Assembly (NCBI GenBank): GCA_945288535.1
Contig: CALYQQ010000021.1
Coordinates: forward strand, 1-56,715
DNA length: 56,715 nucleotides
Direction of reading: 5' to 3'
Source of the DNA: an uncultured Enterobacterales bacterium
GTDB taxonomy: Bacteria > Pseudomonadota > Gammaproteobacteria > Enterobacterales > CALYQQ01
Under the pieces are notes generated by a model. It saw only the letters and a program-made list of their open reading frames with translations, was not told where the DNA came from and ran no database searches. The first letter of the stretch is position 1. Every line of letters begins with the position of its first letter. Shown here in pieces: positions 20,804 through 30,900 of this stretch. Both the position numbers and the translations under genes were made by a program.

Positions 20804-23005
20804 TTACCACTGATAATTTAATGTAGCGAACAGGCTACGCCCAGAACCATAAAAACAGGCACTTTCACCTGAACATGATGCAACATATTTTTTATTAGTC
20901 AGATTATGTGCATTGAACTGGATACTGGCACCTTTTAATACAGGAAACGCATTGGCCAGCTCATACTTACTCATAACATCATAAAGTTTATATAAAGGTA
21001 CTTTAGGGCCACCGACATTATCACTGTAACTTGTTCCGGTATAGCGAATACCACCACTAACGGTAAAACCTTTAAGTTTATTTTTTTGAAAATCATAACG
21101 CCCAAAAAAGGCTGCGCTATGTTTGGGTATTGCCGCAATTGGTTGATTAATTTGTAATAAGTTATTGCTCTCTTTTGTTACAATATCAACATAACTATAC
21201 GAGCTAATAATACTGAACGCAGGTGTTAACTGAGCATTAAGTTCAGCTTCAAATCCTTTTGAGCGGACTTTGCCAATTTGTTCGTTATAACCAATTTTAT
21301 TGTTATAGGATGTGATATTTTTTTCTGCTATATCAAATAAAGAAAATGTGAGCATTGTTTGGCTATTTGGTGGTTGAAATTTAAGACCAATTTCGGTTTG
21401 TTCGCCCAGAGTGGGTTTAAATGCTGGTGTGCCGGGTGCACCGGTATCTAAATTAGGTTCAAATGATGTACTATAACTTATATAAGGTGAAATACCCTTA
21501 TCAAATGCATAAAGCAGTCCCACCCGACCCGTAAATTTATTATCATTAAGTTTTATTTCTAATGGTGTTATGTGATCGCTAATTGTCACTTTAGATTTAT
21601 CATAACGCCCAGAAATCAATAAATTCCAATTTTCTAAGCTGATTTTATTTTGAGCATATACACCAAGCTGATGACGTTTTTTATTATTATTTGTTGATAA
21701 TTTTAATAAATGTTCATCAATATAAATTCCCCAGTTGGGTTTTGTCCAATCAAAATCATATCCTCCCGCACGCCATAATTGATTATCATGTTTATTCCAT
21801 TTGTAATCGATCCCTACTAAGGCGGTGTGTTCTATAGCTCCCGTCATTAGCAGCGCTTTAAATTGATTATCAATCCCAAATTCTTCGTTTTCATTGTGTT
21901 CTTTTTGTGCTCGACGGGATAATGAGGTATCAGAGATATTAAGATTATTCCACGTATAAACTAAATACTTATAACGATCTTTTATCTTGCCATAGCGTAA
22001 ATTTTGTTGAAAAGAAAATATATCATTAAAAATATAATGTAATTGATAACCTAGTGAGCCTTGTTTCCGCCGTGATTGATTAAAAGAGGGCTCGCTAATA
22101 TTCATATCGTAAGGCATATAACCTGCTGTTGCTGAGGGGATCAACGTACCTATACGTGGTAAAAAATTACGAAAGCCCGCTTTGGGATCATCCTGAAGGA
22201 AAGTGAGTAATGTAAATGCTAATTTATCATTAGGTAACCAGGTTAATGTTGGCGCAATTGCCATACGTTCCTGTTTATAATCACGGACAAATTGATCTTG
22301 TTTACGCGCCAGCCCATTAAAACGAAATAATAATGTATTATCCACCGTTAAAGCACGACCAACATCAATCGCGACTTCACGTAAATTTTTATTTCCACTA
22401 CGTAGTTGTATTTGTTGCGTTGCTTGGGATGACGCTCTTTTACTTACCATAGTAATAATACCACCAGGGCTTACTTGACCATATAATACTGACGCAGGAC
22501 CGTGTATTAATTCAATACACTCAAGAAACCAAGGATCAACTTGCCCACCTGTGGTACCTTGGGAACCCATACCATAACTCAAACCATCAAGAAATTTTGC
22601 CCCATAACGAAAACCACGAATAACCACTTCATCATTACGATTTGATGATCCGCGATAATTGGTGAAAACACCACTTGAATAATTTAATGTGTCGGCAACA
22701 GAAGTTGCTCCCTGTGCTTGAATTTGTTTCTGATTGACGACGGAAACGGCTTGTGGTGTAAGAATAAGAGGTTCACTACTTTTAGTCGCGGATCGACTTT
22801 CTGTATTGATAAACTCACCGGAAGACATTGATGCTGTAACAATAATAGACTCAGTGTTTGGTAAAGATTTAGCCATTATAGCTAGTGGTAATAGCGTAAT
22901 TACAATAACAATCGATCTTTTTCTATAATTTTTTTTTATATAAGGCCCCGCATTTTTTGGTGAAATCATTATAATTCTCATCTTTGATATAGTATTAACC
23001 TTCAC
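20804..23005 (-). CDS. TonB-dependent siderophore receptor (FhuA/Fct class rather than FepA)
   Basis: An outer-membrane ferri-siderophore gate, 733 residues. After a signal sequence (hydrophobic IVIVITLLPLAIMA at about 31-44) comes the TonB box ESIIVTA and the plug domain with VVIRGFRYG, LIHGPASVLYGQVSPGG and MVSKRAS. The remainder is the beta barrel, ending in a terminal Trp (ATLNYQW). Motifs place it in the TIGR01783-type siderophore receptors with FhuA/FoxA and not with FepA. Its position directly before entC-E-B-A copies the fct-cbsCEBA layout of Dickeya. The start is uncertain: GTG at 23005, ATG at 22981 or ATG at 22969. A Fur-like region lies about 160 bp upstream. Confidence 0.9.
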   Translation of the reverse strand: MKVNTISKMRIIMISPKNAGPYIKKNYRKRSIVIVITLLPLAIMAKSLPNTESIIVTASMSSGEFINTESRSATKSSEPLILTPQAVSVVNQKQIQAQGATSVADTLNYSSGVFTNYRGSSNRNDEVVIRGFRYGAKFLDGLSYGMGSQGTTGGQVDPWFLECIELIHGPASVLYGQVSPGGIITMVSKRASSQATQQIQLRSGNKNLREVAIDVGRALTVDNTLLFRFNGLARKQDQFVRDYKQERMAIAPTLTWLPNDKLAFTLLTFLQDDPKAGFRNFLPRIGTLIPSATAGYMPYDMNISEPSFNQSRRKQGSLGYQLHYIFNDIFSFQQNLRYGKIKDRYKYLVYTWNNLNISDTSLSRRAQKEHNENEEFGIDNQFKALLMTGAIEHTALVGIDYKWNKHDNQLWRAGGYDFDWTKPNWGIYIDEHLLKLSTNNNKKRHQLGVYAQNKISLENWNLLISGRYDKSKVTISDHITPLEIKLNDNKFTGRVGLLYAFDKGISPYISYSTSFEPNLDTGAPGTPAFKPTLGEQTEIGLKFQPPNSQTMLTFSLFDIAEKNITSYNNKIGYNEQIGKVRSKGFEAELNAQLTPAFSIISSYSYVDIVTKESNNLLQINQPIAAIPKHSAAFFGRYDFQKNKLKGFTVSGGIRYTGTSYSDNVGGPKVPLYKLYDVMSKYELANAFPVLKGASIQFNAHNLTNKKYVASCSGESACFYGSGRSLFATLNYQW

Positions 23006-23165
23006 TGGTTATCTAGAATAATCAACGAGATATTATTGATATCTTACAGCGGATCCTACGATTAATCAGTAATCTTTCCTGACAACATTAATGCATAATA
23101 ATCTTGTTGATCCCATTACCTGATGCTGAATTTCAAAATACAAATTTATAGTATTGCAAACGAAA

Positions 23166-23204
23166 GTGATTATCAATATCATTTTGTGTAATGATGATTA
23201 TTCT
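23166..23204. promoter_or_regulatory. Fur-box-like sites in the receptor/fes divergent promoter region
   Basis: GTGATTATCAATATCATTT (23166-23184) contains TGATTATCAATATCA, which matches a 7-1-7 inverted Fur repeat at 11 of 14 arm positions. AATGATGATTATTC (about 23191-23204) adds a second overlapping half-site. They lie between the leftward receptor and rightward fes, so one site region could control both operons by iron. Confidence 0.6.
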
Positions 23205-23304
23205 GCTTAATGTCAATGGTTATAGTTAATGAAAGCCACAAATACATATACAAATAAATTGATTATTAGCGTTTAGCTGATGCCGACCTGAGAGGAATAA
23301 ATGG

Positions 23305-24612
23305 ATGAAGGTACAATGGCGACCGAATGGTTTTATTCAACAATTGCTCTCTTCATCTAAGATAGGCAGTAAACAATGGTGGCACAATGTAAAAAAAATA
23401 GGTACGCCTATAGTTGAAGAAAAAACTCAACAACAGGCAGAAGTACTGTTTCTGTGGCAAGATCCCCAAGGTAATCAACAAAACTCAAAGATACATAAAG
23501 TTTATATTGATATAAATGGAATTACCGATCATCATAGTTTCCAGCCAGAAAGTTTACAACGAATACCTAACACAGATGTTTGGTATTGGTCGACTTTATT
23601 AGATAAACGTTGGCAGGGGAGTTATAGCTTAATTCCTGTTACGCATGCAGAGTTACCTTTTGCTTTTGAAAATACACAACAACAGCATCACTGGTGGTGT
23701 TCAATTTATCCTAATGCAATAGCTGATCCGTTAAATAAACTTACGGAGGATCTACAGACTACAGTACGATCATTTTCAGCATTACATATGCCTTATGCTC
23801 ATGATCAAACGATTTGGTATGTTGCCACTCATCCAGAATCTTCCCCTCTCCCATTAAACTGGCATAGTCAACGACTGGGTAATAGCCGTACCATTTGGTT
23901 ATACCAAACAAAAAAACACGATATTTTTCCAGATACACAGCATCAAATAAGTTATTTTCCAAATAGTTACACCAGACCATTAATCATTTTGCTTGATGGG
24001 CAAACATGGGTCAAAAAGATGCCTATATTTGCTGTATTAGATGTAATGACAAAACAAAATAAATTGCCTCCAGCCACCTGGTTATTCATTGATGCCATCA
24101 ATGCACATTATCGTCAGCAAGAACTTCCCTGTAACAGTGATTTTTGGCTAGCAGTTCAAATGGAATTACTTCCTCTTTGTCAGCAATATGTACAGTTCTC
24201 AGAAAATCCACAACAAACGGTTGTTGCAGGCCAAAGTTATGGCGGTTTAGCCGCACTCTATGCAGGGTTATATTGGCCAGAACGTTTTGGGTGTGTCGTA
24301 AGCCAGTCAGGGTCATTTTGGTGGCCACATAGAGATATGGTTAATTTTTCATCACCGCCAGATAAGTTAAAAATGGGTTGGTTAACACAACAAATAATAA
24401 AACAGGGTAAAAGTCGTTATCCGTTAAAAATTTTTCAGGAAGCAGGACGTTATGAACCAGATATTCTTTATGTAAATAAACAAATAAAAATCGCCTTAAA
24501 AAAGGCCGGTCATTGCGTAAATTATCGTGTATTTGCTGGTGGACATGATGTGTTATGTTGGCGCGGTGGACTGATTGAGGGACTTTGCTGGGTATTGTCA
24601 AAAAATCAATAA
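23305..24612 (+). CDS. fes: Enterochelin esterase-type hydrolase Fes
   Basis: A cytosolic esterase that hydrolyses the tri-serine lactone of imported ferric catechol siderophore to release iron. The N-terminal domain (about 1-200) has the Fes features WWHNVKKIGTP, VYIDINGITDHH and ANAIADPLN-like NAIADPLNKL. The C-terminal alpha/beta-hydrolase has the nucleophile Ser in VVAGQSYGGLAALYAG, then SQSGSFWWPH and the His in VFAGGHDVLCWRGG. 435 residues, slightly longer than E. coli Fes, mostly at the N-terminus. GAGAGG precedes the start. First gene of fes-mbtH-NRPS. Its presence implies a cyclic or oligoester product. Confidence 0.94.
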   Translation: MKVQWRPNGFIQQLLSSSKIGSKQWWHNVKKIGTPIVEEKTQQQAEVLFLWQDPQGNQQNSKIHKVYIDINGITDHHSFQPESLQRIPNTDVWYWSTLLDKRWQGSYSLIPVTHAELPFAFENTQQQHHWWCSIYPNAIADPLNKLTEDLQTTVRSFSALHMPYAHDQTIWYVATHPESSPLPLNWHSQRLGNSRTIWLYQTKKHDIFPDTQHQISYFPNSYTRPLIILLDGQTWVKKMPIFAVLDVMTKQNKLPPATWLFIDAINAHYRQQELPCNSDFWLAVQMELLPLCQQYVQFSENPQQTVVAGQSYGGLAALYAGLYWPERFGCVVSQSGSFWWPHRDMVNFSSPPDKLKMGWLTQQIIKQGKSRYPLKIFQEAGRYEPDILYVNKQIKIALKKAGHCVNYRVFAGGHDVLCWRGGLIEGLCWVLSKNQ

Positions 24613-24654
24613 GATTTGTCTTTATCAACCAATTAGCCAAAGTGAGTCGATATT

Positions 24655-24882
24655 ATGAATCATGAACAACAAAATCCTTTTGATGATGAAAATGGTCAAT
24701 TTTATGTATTAATAAATGCTAAACAACAATACAGTTTATGGCCTATATTTGCTTGTCAACCTGAAGGTTGGCAGTGTGTGTTAGGGCCTGAAAACCGGAA
24801 AAATTGTATTGCATATATTGAAAAATATTGGTTAAAAATACAACCTTCTGATGCTGAACCCATTTCACCAAACGGTCATTAA
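24655..24882 (+). CDS. ybdZ: MbtH-like protein (YbdZ)
   Basis: A small chaperone that binds adenylation domains of non-ribosomal peptide synthetases and supports their activity. The 75-residue protein shows the family pattern NPFDDENGQFYVLIN, QYSLWP, then PEGWQCVLG and a conserved C...YIEKYWL. It lies between fes and the NRPS with 42-bp and 73-bp gaps, the standard position for the synthetase partner. Confidence 0.95.
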   Translation: MNHEQQNPFDDENGQFYVLINAKQQYSLWPIFACQPEGWQCVLGPENRKNCIAYIEKYWLKIQPSDAEPISPNGH

Positions 24883-24955
24883 ATCTCAAACATACATCTT
24901 AAAATGTTAGTCGTTTTGACTTTAACTTCACCTTTAACCAAGAGGGAAAGATAAC

Positions 24956-27900
24956 GTGGATAAGATAGTTCAAGAGTCAGTTAATAAAACTGTTTCAATG
25001 ACTTTACCATTGGTTGCAGCTCAGACCGGAATTTGGATAGCCGATCAACTTGCCAATCCGCGTAATGCATTCACCATTGCCCATTACACTGAAATCAGTG
25101 GGCATCTTGATAATACCTTATTTGATAAAGCGATACGTCAAGGTATTGCAGAAGCTGATACAGTACATGCTCGCTTTTTTGTCAATGAAAATAATATACC
25201 AATGCAACAATTGCCGGGAAATTCTCTATCTCAATATATTGATCCCCCCCAATGGTTTGATTTTACTAAGAATAACGATTTATCTGCACCTTATCGCTTA
25301 ATGGATGACGATTTAGCGACTGAATTACCCGCTGATGGTGATAAACCCCTTTATCGTCATATTATGATGAAAATAACCAACCAACCTGAGCGCTGGATTT
25401 GGTACCAGCGTTATCATCATATTGTGCTAGATGGTTTCAGTTTTGACATGCTGACCCGGAGAATATTAGCGATTTATGATGCACTAAGACATAATAGATT
25501 ACCAGGATCCTCACCATTTACTCCTTTTTCTAAGGTAGTTGACGAATATTCTCATTGGCAACATTCCTGCAAACAGAAAGAAGCTGCTGCATTCTGGAAA
25601 GAATATATGCGACAACAGGCAAAACCAGTTTCACTATCATTTGAGCAACGCCCTTCAGTAGGTTGGACCAAACCATTTACTTGCCAGTGTACATATCCCA
25701 TTAGTCAATTTTCAGCAATAACAATGGATCCGTCATTGAGTCGTTATCAGCCAGTAGATATTCTTATGGCTATTTTGGCGATTTATTTTTATCGACTTTC
25801 TGGTGAGCGTCATCTTTCTATTGGTTTTCCTTACATGCGTCGGCTAGGATCTGCTGCACTTTGTGCGACAGGTCCGGTTGTTAATATTTTACCTCTACAA
25901 ATTAACTTAACTGATCAAATGGTATTAGCTGATGTGATGCAAACGTTGCAGCGTGAAATTAAGTGCGTTCGTCGTTATCAACAGTATGAAGCTGAACAAA
26001 TTCGCGCAGATCTTGGTTTATCGGGGGGATCAGAAGCACTTTATGGTCCTGTATTTAATTACAAAATTTATAATGGTGTCTTAAAATTAGAAGGCTTAAC
26101 ACTACATAATCACGTATTAGCGATGGGCCCTATTGACGATCTTGAATTTGAATTTAGTTTTTATCAGGATCAACTTTATCTGACGCTATTAGCTAACCCT
26201 TCTAAATACAGTGAACAAACATTACAACGACACAGTGAACGAATAACCCATTTATTAGCGCAAGTGATTCATCAACCACAACAAGCCATTGCTAACTTGA
26301 CGATAATGACACAAGGTGAGCAGCAATTACTTATGCAGTGGGGGCAGGGTGCTAGATTAACCATTCCCCTGGGTATGACATCGGTTGTTGATTGGCTATT
26401 ACACCAAGTCATTATTCAACCTGATGCAATAGCTGTACGTAGCATGCATCAAACCCTTACATATCAACAATTATCTGACAATGTCATGCAACTTGCTCGT
26501 TTATTAATCGCTAAAGGAATTGGTGCAGATGATATTGTTGCCATTGGTCTACCGCGTACCGTTAATTCAGTGGTAGCTATATTTGCTGTCTTGGCAAGTG
26601 GTGCAGCTTATTTACCTTTGGATTTAGATTATCCGCAGCAACGCCTCATCTTGATGTTTGCTGATGCCAAACCTTCATTGCTTATTACGACTCAGCAATT
26701 AAAGACAAAGCTCCCTTCTTTATCTGAATCTGCTACTATTTGCCTTGATAATAAAGATATTTGTAGACAATGCTCGTCCTATTCTCAACAGCCCATTATA
26801 AATAATGAGCGTAAATCAGCATTTAATCCAGATCATTTAGCTTATATAATTTATACATCTGGTTCTACGGGTAACCCTAAAGGGGTCATGTGTACTCACC
26901 GTGGTTTAACTAATCTCATTACTTCGCATGCCAATTTGTTGATAGGCCCAGAAATGGCCTATTTTTATCAACGACATCAGCGCCGAATGCGATCAGGGCA
27001 TATTGCATCATTCTGTTTTGATTCATCATGGGAACCTTTGTTCTGCATGCTATTAGGTGGTGAACTTTATCTTTTTGATGAAGAGTTACGACGAGATACC
27101 TGGGCGATCGTTCAACAGGCAAAACAAACGCCTATTGATATGTTGGATATAACACCTTCGTTTTTGATACAGTTAATTGACAGTGGTTTATTGGCAGATC
27201 CTGAATCACGCCCCTCTTTTATTATTGTCGGTGGTGAAGCAACATCCCCCCAATTGTGGCAAACATTACAGCAGTATACTGATATTAATATCTATAATTA
27301 CTATGGTCCTTCAGAATATACAGTTGATACCTTAGGTTGTAGTCTTCTTATTGCTGATCATCCTTTAATCGGGCGTCCGCTAGCGAATACGACAGTCTGG
27401 TTATTAGATAAACATTTACAACCGGTACCAATAGGTTGTCTAGGCGAACTTTATATTTCCGGTTTAGGATTGGCACGTGGTTATTTACATCGCCCTGATC
27501 TGACGGCATCACGTTTTGTCGCTAACCCCTTTCAAGAGGGTGAAACAATGTATCGAACAGGGGACATCATGCGTTGGTCTAACCAAGGACAACTTGAATT
27601 TATAGGGCGGACCGATCATCAAATTAAAGTAAGAGGTTTTCGTATTGAATTAGGTGAAATTGAAGATGCGCTAAGCGCATTGCCTGAAGTGAGTTTAGCT
27701 GTCGTTATTGCCAAACCACATGGAACAACGTATCAACTTATTGGTTATTGTTCCGTACCGGATCCACAATTACGTGATTTGCCTGATTTATCAACACAAT
27801 TACTTACTAAGCTTAGTTATAAATTACCAGATTATATGGTTCCAGCTTTATTAGTTGTTCTCGCAGAATTACCTCTCTCAGTTAATGGTAAAATTGATCG

Positions 27901-30900
27901 TACAGCCTTACCTGAGCCACGGCCAACGACGATACTACGTGGACGAAAAGCAACAACCGAGAATGAACAGGTTATTTGCCAAGCATTTACTACATTACTT
28001 GGTTTAACCGAGGTGAGTATTGAAGATGACTTTTTTAGGCTAGGCGGTGACAGCATTTCTGCGATGGCATTAGCTAATCAACTACGACATAGTGGTTGGC
28101 AACTTAAACCCGGCGATATTTTTTCCTTAAGAACACCAGAGGCGATGGCCAAGAAATTAAACCGACTAATAGCTCCCGTTCATATAAAGAATAAATTACA
28201 AAAATCATTATTAACCCATTTACCCATTGTAAATTGGTTTACCGAAAAATACGGAACAGAATGTTGTTTTGCGCATGGTATTTATCTTGAATTACCGATA
28301 AGCATAAATGCACATCAGCTTTGTGAAGCATTATTTAGGCTAAAACAACTTCATCCTGCATTGCATGCACGAACAGACAACAATTATTTACTTATAGGTG
28401 AACAGCCAGCCCAGTTTGATGAAAATGATGTTTCTTTATGGCGTGTAGATCAAGATATTGACGTTGTGGCTGAAAAAGCATTTTTTGATGCCATCAAAAA
28501 ATTGGTGACAAAAAAAGGTAAACTACTTCATGCGTGCTTATTACAGAATGCGCGAGGATCAGATTATTTAGTTTTAGTTATCCATCATTTAGTTGTTGAT
28601 GGTGTATCGTGGCGAATTTTACTGACCGAATTACCACAATTAATTAATGAAATTATTAAAAACCAGCCATGCTCATTAACGATGGAACAAACAACGCTGG
28701 CTGAATGGGATAATTATCTTCAGCAACAAGTAACTAAATGCAGGGAGCAATTAGCATTTTGGCAATCCATGTTACCGGATAAACCATTATCAGATAGTCC
28801 CGTTAAGCATCATTCTAGCATGCGTGCACATAAACGAACCTTGCTTACTGCACAACAAACGCATCATCTCTTAATGACCTTACCAAAGCTATATCTAGCT
28901 ACGGTTGATGAAATTTTATTAAGTCTATTATTTATGGCATATTGTCATCAGTTTAATCAGCAACAATTATCTCTTCAGCTAGAATCACACGGTCGGTATG
29001 CGCGCGATAATGATATTGATTTATCAAGAACGGTTGGCTGGTTGACGGCGGAATATCCAGTCACATTTCGTTTAACACATTCAGTGAATAGCCCAACAAG
29101 TATTGTTCGTGCAGTAAAATCAGTGTTACGTGCGGTACCTGATCATGGTATTGGCTATGGTTTATTGCGTTATAGTGATCAAGAAAGCCGCCAAATACTT
29201 TCAGCCTATTCTCAACCGACAATTTTATTTAATTATCTAGGACGATTTATACATCCTAAAACTGGTTGGCAATTACGTAAAACCAACAAGGTTTTTTGTG
29301 ATGATTTCGCAGTCTATTTAGATGAAAGTAACCTACCTGATTACTCTTTGGAAATTAATTTATTTGTGGATGAGCAACCACAAGGAGCACATCTCGCCAT
29401 AAATTGGCAATGGGATCAGGCAATGTTTACGGAACAAGATATTGATCAGTTTGCACAGACATTGGTTCAGGTAACTGAACAGTTCTATCTATTTGCAAAG
29501 CAAAAACCCGACATTGCCAGTCAAACAATTGTTGCGTCCGAAGTAGCTATACCAGGTATTAGTGATCAAGATATTACTCAATTAATAGCACGTCATGGCC
29601 CCTTGAACGCGATTTTGCCTTTATTACCATTACAGCAAGGATTACTATTCCATGCGCAAACAACACACAACACAGGCAGCTATAATTCACTGACCCGATT
29701 AACATTTAATAATGTAATAGAAAAAGATCAGTTACAAAATGCATTAGACCTATTAGTAAAACGCTACCCTCAATTAGCAGCACGTTTTGATACGGAACAG
29801 ACAAGTGTACCACTACAGCTAATTCCTACTATTTTAGACGGAAAGCATTATTGGCTAGTGGAATATTATCAACTCAATTATGCGCATGCTAATGATGAAC
29901 ATAATGCGATTCAGGAAATTGAAAAGAAAATCTTACAGCGTGATCTTTTTAACCAGCCAGAAGCAATGCTACAAGCAGTATTAATTTGCCATAGCAACAA
30001 AAACGATCATACATTGTTCCTGAATATACATCATTTAATTGTTGATGGATGGTCAACACCATTATTAATACAAGATTTACTTACCCTATTAAATGGTAAC
30101 GTTGATAAATTAGTCGAACCAAAAGTAAGTTATATGCAGCTTATTAAACAATTAAGTGCAAAAAGTGGAACAGATGCTCGCCATTACTGGCAGCAACGGT
30201 TAAAACAGGTTAAACCTACATTATTGTTTGGCGAAAATCCTCATGAGGGTGAAGTAAAAGAATTGACTATTTTACTTGATCCAAGGATGGAACAAAACGT
30301 AACACAATTTTGTCAGCAGCAAGGTTTAACTTTAAATACAGTTATGCAAGGTGTATGGGGATTATTGTTAAGTCTCCATTCAGCATCAGATGATGTTGTT
30401 TTTGGTTCACCCGTATCAGGGCGGTTTGGTCATATTGACGGATTAGCAGAACAGATAGGTTTATTTAGCAATACATTACCGGTTCGAATAAAATTCGATA
30501 TGACGATGCCATTACTTCCCCAGTTAAAACAATTACAACAAGAGCAAATTGCTTTATTAGAGTACGATAATATTGGTTTGGCGGAAATTCAGCAATTAGC
30601 AGGAACAACAACTTTATTTGATACTTTATTCGTTGTTGAAAATTATCCTGATATTGTGAATGCACATTCTGATGATACTATATTTTATCAATCAATTACT
30701 AATCGAGGTTATACCCATTATCCTTTAACATTACTTGTTCTACCGGGGAAACAAGTGAAATTATTAATGGAGTATCGATCGGTAGTAACTGAACCACAAC
30801 GTTTGGCAAAGCAGCTATTACTATTACTAGAACAAGTGGTCACACAGTATGAAAAACCACTTATTTGCTGGCAACTCCAACCGGAAGATGATCAATTCTT